The notes: a model not told the origin generated them from the letters alone. A stretch of DNA of 64,000 nucleotides from Streptomyces ardesiacus (GCF_003112575.1 NZ_BEWC01000002.1:992001-1056000); one strand, 5' to 3'. Positions 12,535 to 24,280 are shown, counted from the stretch's first letter. Numbers and translations: made by a program.

Positions 12535-14184
12535 TCAGCTCACGTTGATCGCGGTCCAGGCCGCGGCCACCGTCTTGTACTCGGTGCTGGAGGAGCCGTA
12601 GAGGTCGGAGGCCGCGTTCAGGGTCGCCGTGCGGGCGGCCTTGTAGTTGGTCGTCGACGTCATGTACGTGGTCAGCGCCTTGTACCAGATCTGCAGGGCC
12701 TTGGCGCGGCCGATGCCGGTGACGGTGGAGCCGTCGGAGGTCGGGGAGTTGTAGCTCACCCCGTCGACCGTCCGCGCCCCGCTGCCCTCGGCCAGCAGGA
12801 AGAAGAAGTGGTTGGCCGGACCGGACGAGTAGTGCACGTCGACGCCGCCGAGGCCGGAGGACCAGTAGTCCTTGGACGCGCCGTCCTTGCTGGGCTTGTC
12901 CATGTAGCGCAGCGGGGTGCCGTCGCCGTTGATGTCGATCTTCTCGCCGATGAGGTAGTCGCCCTTGTCGGCGGAGCTGTTCGCGAAGTACTCCACGCCG
13001 GTGCCGAAGATGTCCGACGTCGCCTCGTTGAGGCCGCCGGACTCGCCGCTGTAGTTGAGGCCCGCGGTGTGGGAGGTGACGCCGTGGCTCATCTCGTGCC
13101 CGGCCACGTCCAGCGAGGTCAGCGGGTTGGTGTTGCCGGAGCCGTCGCCGTAGGTCATGCAGAAGCAGCTGTCCTGCCAGAAGGCGTTGACGTAGTTGTT
13201 GCCGTAGTGGACGCGGGAGTAGGCGGCCTTGCCGTCGTTCTTGATGCCGTTGCGGCCGAAGGTCTGCTTGTAGAAGTCCCAGGTGACCTGGGCCCCGTAG
13301 GCGGCGTCGACGGCGGCGGTCTGGTCCTGCGGGTCGCTGGAGGCGGCGCCGGTGCCCCAGACGTCGTCGGCGTCGGTGAACAGGGTGCCGGTGCCGGAGG
13401 TCTTGCGGGCCAGGTTGTACGTCTTGTGGCCGCCGCGCCCGGTGTCGTAGAGCTGGTACGAGGAGCCGGACTTGGTGGTGCCGAGGGTGACCGTGCCCGA
13501 GTACAGGCTCTTGCCCGAGCCGGTCTCGACGCCCTGGTACTCGTACAGCTGGGCGCCGGTGGCGGCGTCGGTGATGACGTGCAGTTCGTTGGGGGTGCCG
13601 TCGTCCTGGAGGCCGCCGACCACGGTCTCGTAGGCGAGGACGGGCTTGCCCTGGGCGGCCCAGATCACCTTGCGGGGCGCGGAGTCGGCCGCGGTCCGCG
13701 ACGAACCGGCGTCCTCGGCGGCGGACAGCGCCTGCTGCTCGGCCCTGGCCGCCCCGACCTTCGGCGTCACCGTGGCCACCTTGATGGCGGCCCCGGTCGC
13801 CTTGGTGACACCTCTGGTGGCGCCGGACTCCGCCCGGTGCACGACGAGGTCGCCGCCGAGGACGGGCAGGCCGTCGTAGGTGCGCTCGTAGCGGGTGTGC
13901 ACGCTGCCGTCGCGGTCCTTGACCACGTCCTTGACGACGAGCTTCTCCTTGGCACCGAGGCCCAGCTCCCGGGCGGCGTCGGCCGCGCCGGCCTGCTGTT
14001 CCTGTATGAGCGCGGTGCGGGCGGTGTCCGACAGCAGGACCGGGGCGGCCGGCAGCGCGGACGGGGCGGTGCTGTCGGCGGCGGCGCTGCCCGCGGTGAG
14101 GCCGGTGGTGAGCATCGCCCCGGCGGCGACCGCGGTGGCGAGGGCCAGGGTGGTGCGCTTGTGGCGCGCGAAGAGGGAAGACAC
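12535..14184 (-). CDS. Secreted neutral zinc metalloprotease, M4 (thermolysin) family
   Basis: 549 residues. The GTG at 14184 has AAGGAG 7 bases upstream. A basic N-terminus followed by a hydrophobic core ending near SAAADS is a Sec signal peptide. Next come the FTP propeptide (SVHTRYERTYDGLPVLGGD) and PepSY-like region, then the catalytic domain with AGHEMSHGVTSHTAG (HExxH zinc ligands and Glu) and GLNEATSDIFGTG (third ligand Glu). The chain ends after the thermolysin C-terminal domain and has no P domain. It is probably secreted as a zymogen and self-processed. It is a tandem paralogue of the next gene, and the two share an upstream block at a fixed internal spacing. Confidence 0.93.
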   Translation of the reverse strand: MSSLFARHKRTTLALATAVAAGAMLTTGLTAGSAAADSTAPSALPAAPVLLSDTARTALIQEQQAGAADAARELGLGAKEKLVVKDVVKDRDGSVHTRYERTYDGLPVLGGDLVVHRAESGATRGVTKATGAAIKVATVTPKVGAARAEQQALSAAEDAGSSRTAADSAPRKVIWAAQGKPVLAYETVVGGLQDDGTPNELHVITDAATGAQLYEYQGVETGSGKSLYSGTVTLGTTKSGSSYQLYDTGRGGHKTYNLARKTSGTGTLFTDADDVWGTGAASSDPQDQTAAVDAAYGAQVTWDFYKQTFGRNGIKNDGKAAYSRVHYGNNYVNAFWQDSCFCMTYGDGSGNTNPLTSLDVAGHEMSHGVTSHTAGLNYSGESGGLNEATSDIFGTGVEYFANSSADKGDYLIGEKIDINGDGTPLRYMDKPSKDGASKDYWSSGLGGVDVHYSSGPANHFFFLLAEGSGARTVDGVSYNSPTSDGSTVTGIGRAKALQIWYKALTTYMTSTTNYKAARTATLNAASDLYGSSSTEYKTVAAAWTAINVS

Positions 14185-14256
14185 ACAAGCTCCTTCGGTG
14201 GGGGATCCGGTCGGCGTGGGGTGTCCGGCCGGTTGCTGCGAAGTTGTGCGGCGGGT

Positions 14257-14318
14257 GACGGAAGACTGACACCGAAGGCGCGTACATGTCAGGAGGGCGG
14301 GATGATGTTGGCCGAAAA
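14257..14318 (-). promoter_or_regulatory. Conserved upstream block, copy 1 (M4 protease gene at 12535-14184)
   Basis: In gene direction a CTGACA hexamer (14292-14287) lies exactly 18 bases before CAGTCT (14268-14263), followed by TCCGTC. Flanking GCCAAC and GCGC elements also match the second copy at 16713-16774 without gaps over 62 bp. Shared spacing between two paralogous genes suggests a promoter with a regulator site. The predicted leader is about 70 bases. Confidence 0.5.
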
Positions 14319-14439
14319 CCGACGCCGGAACCTGGAGGGCGGACCTGTGAAGGCCGCGTGACCTCGGTAAAGCGGCAACAAGGCGGGCGTAAGTGCTTGG
14401 CAAAAACGGGGGGATGACGCGTGCTCGGAGGACATGGGG

Positions 14440-14482
14440 AGGGCGCCGCCCCGGAGGAGTCGAACCTCCGGAGCGGCGCCCT
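14440..14482 (-). terminator. Strong hairpin terminator after the second M4 metalloprotease gene
   Basis: Arms 14440-14457 and 14465-14482 pair at 17 of 18 positions around the 7-base loop AGTCGAA. It starts 32 bases past the stop at 14515. On the minus strand the loop-proximal part reads GGAGGTTCGACTCCTCC, which looks like a tRNA T-arm, but no tRNA body is present. Confidence 0.8.
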
Positions 14483-14514
14483 GGTCGGGGGTGGTGCGCC
14501 CGGGGCCGGCCGGC

Positions 14515-16557
14515 CTACGGGAAGGTCAGCCGCCAGGCGTCGATGTAACCGGTGTCCGACGGGCCCTGGTCCTGGACGCGGAGCTTCCAGGTGCCGTTGG
14601 CCGCCTCGGAGGAGGCGTTGACGGTGTAGGTCTCGTGCACGTCCGCCGCCGGGTCGTAGCCGCTGTTCTTCAGGCGGTACGCCGTGCCGTCGGGAGCCAC
14701 CAGGTCGATCCGCAGGTCACCGCGCCAGCTGTGCACGATGTCCACGCCCACCTGGAGGTTGCTCGGCGCGTTGCCGGTGCGCCCGGAGACCGTGATGGAC
14801 GAGGTGACCGCCGACCCGTAGTCGGGGATGGTCACGTTCGCGGTGTTCTCGAAGGTGCTGCCGCCCCCGGGCTCGCCGCCGCCGGGCCGCGGGCCGACGT
14901 TGATGCCCGCCCACGCGTTCGCCACCGCGGTGTACTCGGCGCTGTCGGTGCCGTACAGCTCACCGGCCGCCGCGAGGGTGCCGGTGCGGGCGCCCGCGTA
15001 GTTGGTGGTCGACGTGAACTTGGTGGTCAGCGCGCGGAACCAGATCTTCTCCGCCTTGGCGCGGCCGATGCCGGTGACCGGGAGGCCGTCCGAGGTGGGC
15101 GAGTCGTAGGTGACACCGTTGACGGTCTTGGTGCCGCTGCCCTCGCTCAGCAGGTAGAAGAAGTGGTTGGCCGGGCCGGACGAGTAGTGCACGTCCACCC
15201 CGCCGATCCCCGAGTACCAGTAGTCCTTGGACGCGCCGTCCTTGCTGGGCTTGTCCATGTAGCGCAGCGGGGTGCCGTCGCCGTTGATGTCGATCTCCTC
15301 GCCGATGAGGTAGTCACCGACGTCGGAGGAGTTGTTGGCGTAGAACTCGACCGCGGTCGCGAAGATGTCGGACGTGGCCTCGTTCAGACCGCCCGACTCG
15401 CCGGAGTAGTTGAGCCCCGCGGTGACGGAGGTGACGCCGTGGCTCATCTCGTGCGCCGCCACGTCGATGGAGGTCAGCGGGTTGGCGTTGCCGGAGCCGT
15501 CGCCGTAGGTCATGCAGAAGCAGCTGTCCTGCCAGAAGGCGTTGACGTAGTTGTTGCCGTAGTGCACGCGGGAGTAGGCGCCCACGCCGTCGCCGCGGAT
15601 GCCGGAGCGGCCGTGCACGTTCTTGTAGTAGTCCCACGTCAGCGCGGCGCCGTAGTGGGCGTCGGCGGCGGCGGTCTCCGCGTTGGACGCGCTGCCGTTG
15701 CCCCACACGTCGTCGGGGCCCGTGAAGAGCGTCCCCGTGCCCGAGGTGCCGCGGTTGAGGTTGTACGTCTTGTGGTTGCCGCGCGCCGTGTCGGTCAGCG
15801 TGTACGAGGACCCCGACTGCGCGGTGCCCAGCGTGACCGTGCCGCTGTAGAGGGTGTTGCCGGTGCCGTTCTCGACGGCCTGGTACTCGTACAGCTTGGC
15901 GCCGGTGGCGGCGTCGGTGACGACGTGCAGCTCGTTCGGGGTGCCGTCCTCCTGGAGGCCGCCCACGACCGTCTCGTACGCCAGGACCGGCGTGCCGTTC
16001 GCGGCCCAGATCACCTTGCGCGGGGCGCGGTCGGCGTCCGGCTGCTCGGCGCCGGCGGCCTTCGCGGCCGACACCGCCTGCGACTCGGCCTTCGCGGCGG
16101 AGATCTTCGGTGTCACGGTGGCCGGCCGGATCGCCTTCGGCGTGGCCTTGACGACCTGCTCGGTCCGGCCCGCGTCACTGGCCACCACGAGGTCGCCGCC
16201 GAGGACGGGCAGGCCGTCGTAGGTGCGCTCGTAGCGGGTGTGCACGGTGCCGTCGCGGTCCTGCGCCACGTCCCGGACGACGAGCTGCTCCTTGGCGCCC
16301 AGGCCGAGGTCGTCGGCGGTCTTCGCCTTGGTGGCGTTGGCGTCCCGGATCAGCTCGGCGCGCTGGGCCGGGCTGAGTTTCACCAGCTCGCTGCCCTTGG
16401 CGGGGGACGGCTCGGGGGCGGCGGTGGCGGTGCCGGACTGGACCGCCGTGGCGATCAGCGCCGCGACACCGGCCAGCGCGACGGCCGCGGCACGCCGGTG
16501 CGTGGCGCGGCGGGAGGTGTGGGAGGTGCGTCTGTGGGGAGTACTGCTGCTCAACAC
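14515..16557 (-). CDS. Secreted M4 metalloprotease with C-terminal P/Homo B domain
   Basis: 680 residues. A Sec signal peptide (RR-rich start, hydrophobic core, ending near TATAAPEP) is followed by an FTP propeptide (TVHTRYERTYDGLPVLGG) and a catalytic domain with VAAHEMSHGVTSVTAG and GLNEATSDIFATAVEF. After a Gly/Pro linker at about residue 553, a P/Homo B (proprotein convertase-like) domain ends the protein, with VGVDIVHSWRGDLRIDLVAP and WKLRVQDQGPSDTGYIDAW. That domain is absent from the neighbouring paralogue. GTG at 16557 is chosen because AAGGAG lies 4-5 bases upstream; the following TTG is an alternative. Confidence 0.93.
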   Translation of the reverse strand: MLSSSTPHRRTSHTSRRATHRRAAAVALAGVAALIATAVQSGTATAAPEPSPAKGSELVKLSPAQRAELIRDANATKAKTADDLGLGAKEQLVVRDVAQDRDGTVHTRYERTYDGLPVLGGDLVVASDAGRTEQVVKATPKAIRPATVTPKISAAKAESQAVSAAKAAGAEQPDADRAPRKVIWAANGTPVLAYETVVGGLQEDGTPNELHVVTDAATGAKLYEYQAVENGTGNTLYSGTVTLGTAQSGSSYTLTDTARGNHKTYNLNRGTSGTGTLFTGPDDVWGNGSASNAETAAADAHYGAALTWDYYKNVHGRSGIRGDGVGAYSRVHYGNNYVNAFWQDSCFCMTYGDGSGNANPLTSIDVAAHEMSHGVTSVTAGLNYSGESGGLNEATSDIFATAVEFYANNSSDVGDYLIGEEIDINGDGTPLRYMDKPSKDGASKDYWYSGIGGVDVHYSSGPANHFFYLLSEGSGTKTVNGVTYDSPTSDGLPVTGIGRAKAEKIWFRALTTKFTSTTNYAGARTGTLAAAGELYGTDSAEYTAVANAWAGINVGPRPGGGEPGGGSTFENTANVTIPDYGSAVTSSITVSGRTGNAPSNLQVGVDIVHSWRGDLRIDLVAPDGTAYRLKNSGYDPAADVHETYTVNASSEAANGTWKLRVQDQGPSDTGYIDAWRLTFP

Positions 16558-16712
16558 TGACTCCTTCTGCGTGGCCGCGGGTCGCGCGGCCAGGGAGACC
16601 GGCCGGCGGGTGGCCGGCCGGGCGGAACTGTGCGGTACGCAGAGAACGCGTGCTAGGAGCTGGCCGCCGCACGGCGCTCGTGGGGAAGCTGTGGGGGCGC
16701 TGTGAAGGGGCC

Positions 16713-16774
16713 GACGGAAGACTGGCAGGAGGAAGCGCCACTTGTCAGGAGCGCGTCATCAAGTTGGCTGGAAA
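16713..16774 (-). promoter_or_regulatory. Conserved upstream block, copy 2 (M4 protease gene at 14515-16557)
   Basis: It carries CTGACA (16748-16743) and CAGTCT (16724-16719) in gene direction with the same 18-base spacing as copy 1, and the same flanking GCCAAC and GCGC elements. The predicted leader here is about 155 bases, twice that of copy 1, so the block rather than the leader is conserved. Confidence 0.5.
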
Positions 16775-16847
16775 TGGTTCGTTGACCGGGCGTTCACGTT
16801 CGATAAACGGAATCGTCGCCTTTCGGGACCGGTTACTGTCCCGTCGG

Positions 16848-18605
16848 TCAGTAACCGGCGGACGGCCCGCCGTGCCAGGAGCCCCACAGGGCCGCGTACG
16901 CCCCGCCCGCCGCCACCAGGTCGTGGTGCGTGCCCAGCTCGGTCAGCAGACCGTCCTCCATCACCGCCACCCGGTCGGCGTCGTGCGCGGTGTGCAGGCG
17001 GTGCGCGATGGCGATGACCGTACGGCCCTTCAGTACGGCGGCCAGCGCCTGCTCCGTGTGCCGGGCCGTCGTCGGGTCCAGCAGGGCGGTGGCCTCGTCC
17101 AGGATCAGGGTGTGCGGGTCGGCCAGCACCACCCGGGCCAGCGCGAGCTGCTGGGCCTGCGAACCGTCCGTGGAGTGCGCGTCCTCTCCCGCCCCCAGCT
17201 CGGCGCCGAGGCCGCCGGGCAGCTCCCGCACCCAGTCCTCGGCGCCGACCGCGGCGAGCGCCGCCCACAACTCCTCGTCCGTGGCGGCCGGTTCGGCGAT
17301 GAGGAGATTGTCGCGGACCGTGCCCAGGAACACGTGGTGCTCCTGGGTGACCAGCACCACCTGACGGCGCAGCCGCTCCGGGCCCAGGGCGACCACGGGC
17401 ACCCCGCCCACCGTCACCGAACCCCCCGTCGGCGCGTCGACCCCGGCCAGCAGCCGGCTCAGCGTGGTCTTGCCGGCCCCCGAGGGACCGACCACCGCCA
17501 GCCGCTCGCCCGGCCGCACGGTCAGGTCCACCCCGCGCAGCACCTCGCCTCCCCGGTCGTAGGCGTACCGCGCGCCGGAGACGTCGATACGGTCGTCCGC
17601 CGGGACCGCCGACTCGTCCGCCGACGCCCGCGGCGCCCCCGCCAGCCCCTCCACCCGGGCGAACGAGGCGGAACCGGCCTGCAGTTGCTCGACCCGCATC
17701 AGCACCTCGTCCAGCGGCCCGGCCAACTGCTGGAGGTACACCGCGCAGGACACCACGGCGCCGAGACCCAGCGACCCGTGCGCGTGCAGGGCCCCGCCGA
17801 GCAGCAGCACGCCCGCCACGGGAAGGACGTAGGAGACGTCCACGGCCGGGAAGAACACACACCGCAGGAACAGCGTGCGGAACCGTGCGCGCCGCGAGAC
17901 CTCCAGCGCCTCGCGGTTCGTCGCCACACGCCATCCGGCCAGCCCGAAGGCCTCGACCGTGCGCGCCCCCGACACCGTGGCCGCCAGGCTCTCCGCGACG
18001 TCCGAGTTGGCCGCGCCCTCGGCGAGGTAGGCGGTCCGCGCCCGGCGCAGGTACCAGCGCAGCGCCAGCCAGGCCGGCGTCAGCCCCAGCACCCCGACCA
18101 GGCCCAGCAACGGGTCCAGCACGAACACCGCGGCGGTGAGGAAGAGCGCCTGCACCGTGCTGATCAGCAACTCGGGACCGGCGTCGCGCAGCGTCGTGCC
18201 GACGGCGGTCACGTCGGCGGTGCCGCGGGTCGTCAGGTCCCCGGTGCCCGCCCGCTCCACCACCGACGCGGGCAGCGCCAGCGCCCGGTCCACGTACCGC
18301 TCGCGCACCCGGGCGAGCGTCCGTTCCCCGAACCGGTGCCCCACGTACCGCGCCCAGCGGGCCAGCAGCAACTGCGTGCCCGAGCACACCACGATGGCGA
18401 GGGCCATCCGGTCCACCGCGCCGACCCCGCCGCCGTCGCGCACCTCGTCGACGATCCGGCCCAGCAGCCACGGACCCGCGAGACCGGCCAGCGCGGCCAG
18501 CGCGTTGAGCCCGAGGACGACGGCGAAGGACCCGAGGTCGGCGCGCACCAGGGCGGCCGCGGCGCGGCGGACTTCGGCGCGTTCGGCGACGGGGAGCTGC
18601 GTCAT
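16848..18605 (-). CDS. ABC exporter half-transporter (TMD-NBD), degenerate signature motif
   Basis: 585 residues: six-helix type 1 exporter TMD (about 1-330), then the nucleotide-binding domain. Walker A GPSGAGKTTL (about residue 373), Q-loop VLVTQEHHVFL, Walker B TLILDEATALLD (about residue 500, catalytic Glu present) and H-loop IAIAHRLHT are intact. The signature reads STDGSQAQQ instead of LSGGQRQ. It is the last of four coupled genes, its ATG overlapping the preceding stop as ATGA, and should pair with that neighbour. Together they leave one canonical ATP site. The substrate cannot be read from sequence. Confidence 0.9.
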   Translation of the reverse strand: MTQLPVAERAEVRRAAAALVRADLGSFAVVLGLNALAALAGLAGPWLLGRIVDEVRDGGGVGAVDRMALAIVVCSGTQLLLARWARYVGHRFGERTLARVRERYVDRALALPASVVERAGTGDLTTRGTADVTAVGTTLRDAGPELLISTVQALFLTAAVFVLDPLLGLVGVLGLTPAWLALRWYLRRARTAYLAEGAANSDVAESLAATVSGARTVEAFGLAGWRVATNREALEVSRRARFRTLFLRCVFFPAVDVSYVLPVAGVLLLGGALHAHGSLGLGAVVSCAVYLQQLAGPLDEVLMRVEQLQAGSASFARVEGLAGAPRASADESAVPADDRIDVSGARYAYDRGGEVLRGVDLTVRPGERLAVVGPSGAGKTTLSRLLAGVDAPTGGSVTVGGVPVVALGPERLRRQVVLVTQEHHVFLGTVRDNLLIAEPAATDEELWAALAAVGAEDWVRELPGGLGAELGAGEDAHSTDGSQAQQLALARVVLADPHTLILDEATALLDPTTARHTEQALAAVLKGRTVIAIAHRLHTAHDADRVAVMEDGLLTELGTHHDLVAAGGAYAALWGSWHGGPSAGY

Positions 18606-20467
18606 CGGGTGGGCTCCCCTTCCACGGGGCGTTCGGGGCGTTCGGCGGGTGGGGTGAGCCGGGTGCGTTCGGCCTCCCCGGCGTCTCGCGCGACCAGGGC
18701 CCGGTACTCCGGTTCCGTGTCCAGGAGTGCGCGGTGGGTGCCGGTGGCGGCGACCTTGCCGTCGACCAGGTGGTGCACGACGTCCGCGCGGTCGAGGAGG
18801 AGCGGTGAGGTGACGGCCAGCACGGTGGTGCGGCCCTCGCGGGCCCTCTTGAGGCGGTCGGCCACGGTGGCCTCCGTGTGGGCGTCCAGGGCGGAGGTGG
18901 GTTCGGCGGCGAGGAGGACCTCGGGGTCGGCGAGGAGGGCACGGGCCAGGCGGATGCGTTGGCGTTGCCCCCCGGACAGGTCCCGGGCCTGGGCCGCGAC
19001 CGGGGTGTCGAGGCCGTCGGGCAGGCCCCGCACGATGTCGTCTGCCGCGGCCGCGTGGACGGCCCGTGCGAGGTGCGCCGACTCGTCCGCCTCGACGGGC
19101 GGTCCGTCGGGTGCGGGTCCGCCGGGGCTCGTCGCGCCCGCGCGGCGCAGCCGCACGTCGACACCGCCCGTGCCCCCCGGGCCGGTTCGCCGAGCGCCCA
19201 TCACTTCCCTCAGGGTGCCTGCGAAGAGGTCCGCCTCCGGGGTCGCGACCAGGATGCGGGAGCGGATCTGGGGGAGGGGGATCTCCGCCAGGGGGGTGTC
19301 TCCCCACGTCGCGTCGGACGGCGCGTAGCGCCCCAGGCGGTCCAGGATCTCGCTGGTGTCGGACGGGCGCGAGGCGACCAGGGCGGTCAGGCGGCCGGGG
19401 AGCACCCGGACTCCCGAGGCCGGGTCGTACAGCACCGCGGGCTCCGCGGGGGCCTCCCGGGTGCCCTCGTCCGGTTCCGGCTCCAGGCGCAGGAAGGCGA
19501 CGACCCGGCGGGCGGCCACCACGCCGCGGCTGAGCTGGTGGCCCATCTCGATGAGGAACGCCACCGGCCAGCCCAGCGCGACCACGAAGCCGTACACCGA
19601 CACCAGCTCGCCCACGCTGATCCGCCCCTGCACGGCCAGCCGGGCGCCCAGCCAGGTCACCAGGGCCAGGAACAGCATCGGCAGCCCCACCCCGAGCGCC
19701 TGGATCCAGCTGGTCACCGCGCCGACCCGGTACCCCTGCTCGCGCAGCCTGCCCGAGTCCCGGCGGAAGGCGTCGGCGACCAGGCCCTTGCCGCCCAGCC
19801 CGTTCAGCACCCGCAGCCCGCCCGCCAGGTCGCCGATCCGCGCGGTCAGGACGGACTGCCGCTCCCGGTACTCGGTCTCCCTGCCCTGCAGACGGCCCAT
19901 CAGCGGACCGAGGGCCACCGCGAGCAGCGGCACCCCGAGCAGCACCACCAGGGCGAGCCGGGCCGACACCGACAGCATCAGTCCGCCGACCACCGCGTAG
20001 GCGACGACCGCCCCGACGCCCGGCCCCACGGCCGTCAGGGAGGCGCTGATGGTCTGCACGTCGCCCACCCCGATGGTGACGACCTCGCCGGTCCCCACCT
20101 GGGTGCGCAGCGCCGCACCGAGCCGGGTCGCGTGGCCGACGACCGCCTTGACGGTGCGGAAGTTGGCGTCCATCCGCACCTTCGTCATCGTGCGGTGCCG
20201 CAGCACGCCCAGCCAGGCGTTGACCGCGCCGACGGCGACCATGGCGCCCGTCCAGCCCGCCAGCGCGCCGAGGTCACCGGGCTCCAGACCGTGGTCGACG
20301 GCCCGGGCCATCAGGTACGGCGTCGCCGCCAGCAGCACCATCCAGCCGCTGGCGAGCACCGCCCCCGCCAGACACCGCGGCCACTGCCGCCGGACCAGCC
20401 ACGCCAGGTAGTGCCAGCCGCCCCGGCGGTCCGGCGTCCCCGGGTCCTCGTACGCGTCGACCCTCAC
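18602..20467 (-). CDS. ABC exporter half-transporter (TMD-NBD), degenerate ATP site
   Basis: 621 residues from the GTG that overlaps the upstream stop as GTGA. The TMD is normal, but the nucleotide-binding domain has lost its own ATP-site residues. The Walker A position reads ASRPSDTSE, the Q-loop is VATPEADLF, Walker B is EVLLAAEPTSALD (Asp to Ala) and the H-loop His is Ser (AVTSPLL). The signature [15 protein letters not shown] is perfect. A Gly/Pro-rich insertion of about 30 residues lies between the Q-loop and the signature. The protein probably serves as the signature-donating partner of the next gene product. Confidence 0.9.
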   Translation of the reverse strand: MRVDAYEDPGTPDRRGGWHYLAWLVRRQWPRCLAGAVLASGWMVLLAATPYLMARAVDHGLEPGDLGALAGWTGAMVAVGAVNAWLGVLRHRTMTKVRMDANFRTVKAVVGHATRLGAALRTQVGTGEVVTIGVGDVQTISASLTAVGPGVGAVVAYAVVGGLMLSVSARLALVVLLGVPLLAVALGPLMGRLQGRETEYRERQSVLTARIGDLAGGLRVLNGLGGKGLVADAFRRDSGRLREQGYRVGAVTSWIQALGVGLPMLFLALVTWLGARLAVQGRISVGELVSVYGFVVALGWPVAFLIEMGHQLSRGVVAARRVVAFLRLEPEPDEGTREAPAEPAVLYDPASGVRVLPGRLTALVASRPSDTSEILDRLGRYAPSDATWGDTPLAEIPLPQIRSRILVATPEADLFAGTLREVMGARRTGPGGTGGVDVRLRRAGATSPGGPAPDGPPVEADESAHLARAVHAAAADDIVRGLPDGLDTPVAAQARDLSGGQRQRIRLARALLADPEVLLAAEPTSALDAHTEATVADRLKRAREGRTTVLAVTSPLLLDRADVVHHLVDGKVAATGTHRALLDTEPEYRALVARDAGEAERTRLTPPAERPERPVEGEPTR

Positions 20468-22340
20468 GTCAGGCTGTCCCGCCACGCCCGGTGCAGGTCG
20501 GCGAACCGGCCCGTGCCGGCGATCAGTTCGTCCGGGGGGCCGTCCTCGACGATGCGGCCGTGCTCCATCACCAGCACCCGGTCGGCGATCTCCACGGTGG
20601 ACAGGCGGTGCGCGATCACCACCGCGGTACGGCCCTTCAGCACCGTCGCCATGGCCCGCTGCACCGCCCGCTCCCCGGGGATGTCCAGCGAACTGGTCGC
20701 CTCGTCCAGGATCAGCACCGCCGGGTCCGCGAGCAGTGCCCGCGCGAACGCCACGAGCTGCCGCTGACCGGCGGAGATGCGGCCGCCCCGCTTGCGCACG
20801 TCGGTGTCGTAGCCGTCGGGCAGCGCGACGATGAAGTCGTGGGCGCCGATCGCCTTCGCGGCCCGCTCGATCTCCTCCCGCGTCGCCTCCGGACGGCCGA
20901 TGGCGATGTTGTCGGCGACCGTGCCGGAGAACAGGAACGCCTCCTGCGTCACCATCACCACCCCGCGCCGCAGTTCCGGCACGGCCAGGTCGCGCAGGTC
21001 GGTGCCGTCCAGCAGGACCCGCCCGGCGGAGGGGTCGTAGAACCGGGCCAGCAGCTTGGCCAGCGTCGACTTGCCCGCACCGGTCGAACCCACGACGGCG
21101 ACCGTCTGACCGGCCGGGAGCGTCAGCTCGAAGCGGGGCAGCACCTCGCCGCCGGTGCGGTAGCCGAAGCTCACCGACTCGAAGACGACCTCACGTCCGG
21201 GCAGCTCCGACGCCGGCGGCGGCAGCTCCTTCGGCGCGGCCGGCTCGGGCACCGACGGCGTCTGGGCCAGCAGCCCGGCGATCTTCTCCAGCGAGGCCGC
21301 CGCCGACTGGTAGGAGTTCAGGAACATGCCGAGCCGGTCGATCGGGTCGTACAGACGGCGCAGGTACAGCACCGCCGCCGCCAGCACACCGAGGGCCAGG
21401 GTGCCGTCGGCGACCCGGTAGGCGCCCCACAGCACGATCCCCGCGACGGCCGTGTTGGCGACCAGCCGCGACCCGACGACGTAACGGGCCATCTCCAGCA
21501 GCGCGTCGCCGTTGGTCCGCTCGTGGCGCCCGTTCAGGGCGGCGAAGTCGGCGTCGTTGGCGTCCTCCCGGCGGAAGGCGCGCACCGGCCGGATGCCGTT
21601 CATCGTCTCCACGAACTTCACGATCACCGCCGCGATCGCCGTGGACCGCTGCCGGTACACGCGCCCCGCACGCCGCTGGTAGAGCCGCACCAGCCCGTAC
21701 AGCGGCACGAACGACGCCACCGCGACGGCGCCCAGGCCCAGGTCCAGCCAGAGCAGCAGCGCGGCGATGTAGACGAAGGACAGGACGACCGTCACCAGCT
21801 CCTGCAGGCCCTCGTCGAGCAGCTCGCGCAGGGCCTCCACGTCCGTGGTCGAACGGGAGATGAGGCGGCCGGAGGTGTAGCGCTCGTGGAAGTCGACGCT
21901 CAGCGCCTGCGCGTGCCGGAAGATCCGCCCGCGCAGGTCGAGCAGCGCGTCCTGGTTGACCCGGGCCGCGGCGGCGATGAAGGCGTACTGCAGCCCGCCC
22001 GCGGCCAGCGAGCACAGCAGGTAGCCGGCGCCGACCGCGATCAGCGGACCGTGGTCGTCGTCCCGCAGGGCGGGTACGGCGTGGTCGATGGCGTACGCCA
22101 CCAGCAGCGGGCCCGCCTGCACCGCCGCCTGCTGGAGCAGCAGGAGGAGGACGGTGAGGACGACGCGGCCCCTCATCGGCGCCAGCAGGGAGCGCAGCAG
22201 GGCGCCGGTCGCACCCGGCGGGCTGGGCAGGACGTCCTCGTCGAACGAGGTGTCGTCGGCGGCGGTGCCGCTCCCGGCCGGGTTTTTGGAGCCGGGGTCC
22301 TCCGGCCGGTCCCGGTCCGGCGCGGTGGCCGTGGGCGCGG

Positions 22341-22344
<4 letters not shown>
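20464..22344 (-). CDS. ABC exporter half-transporter (TMD-NBD), catalytic partner
   Basis: 626 residues with a polar N-terminal tail of about 45 residues, then a TMD with the FHERYTSGRLISRSTTDVEAL coupling region. The nucleotide-binding domain has GSTGAGKSTL, VVMVTQEAFLF, VLILDEATSSLD (catalytic Glu) and VVIAHRLST. Its signature is RISAGQRQ rather than LSGGQ. It starts with ATG at 22344, overlapping the upstream stop as ATGA. It should pair with the first gene product of the run. A longer frame upstream to 24345 is open only because of GC bias and is not a fusion. Confidence 0.9.
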
Positions 22345-24227
<1,883 letters not shown>

Positions 24228-24280
24228 CAGCAGCGAGCCTACGGTTTGCCACTGACACTGCCCACCGGGTTTTCGAGCTC

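Noticed and set aside
14440..14482. tRNA gene suggested by a T-arm-like sequence
   Set aside because: No acceptor, D-arm or anticodon arm can be built around it; the long symmetric stem is a terminator.
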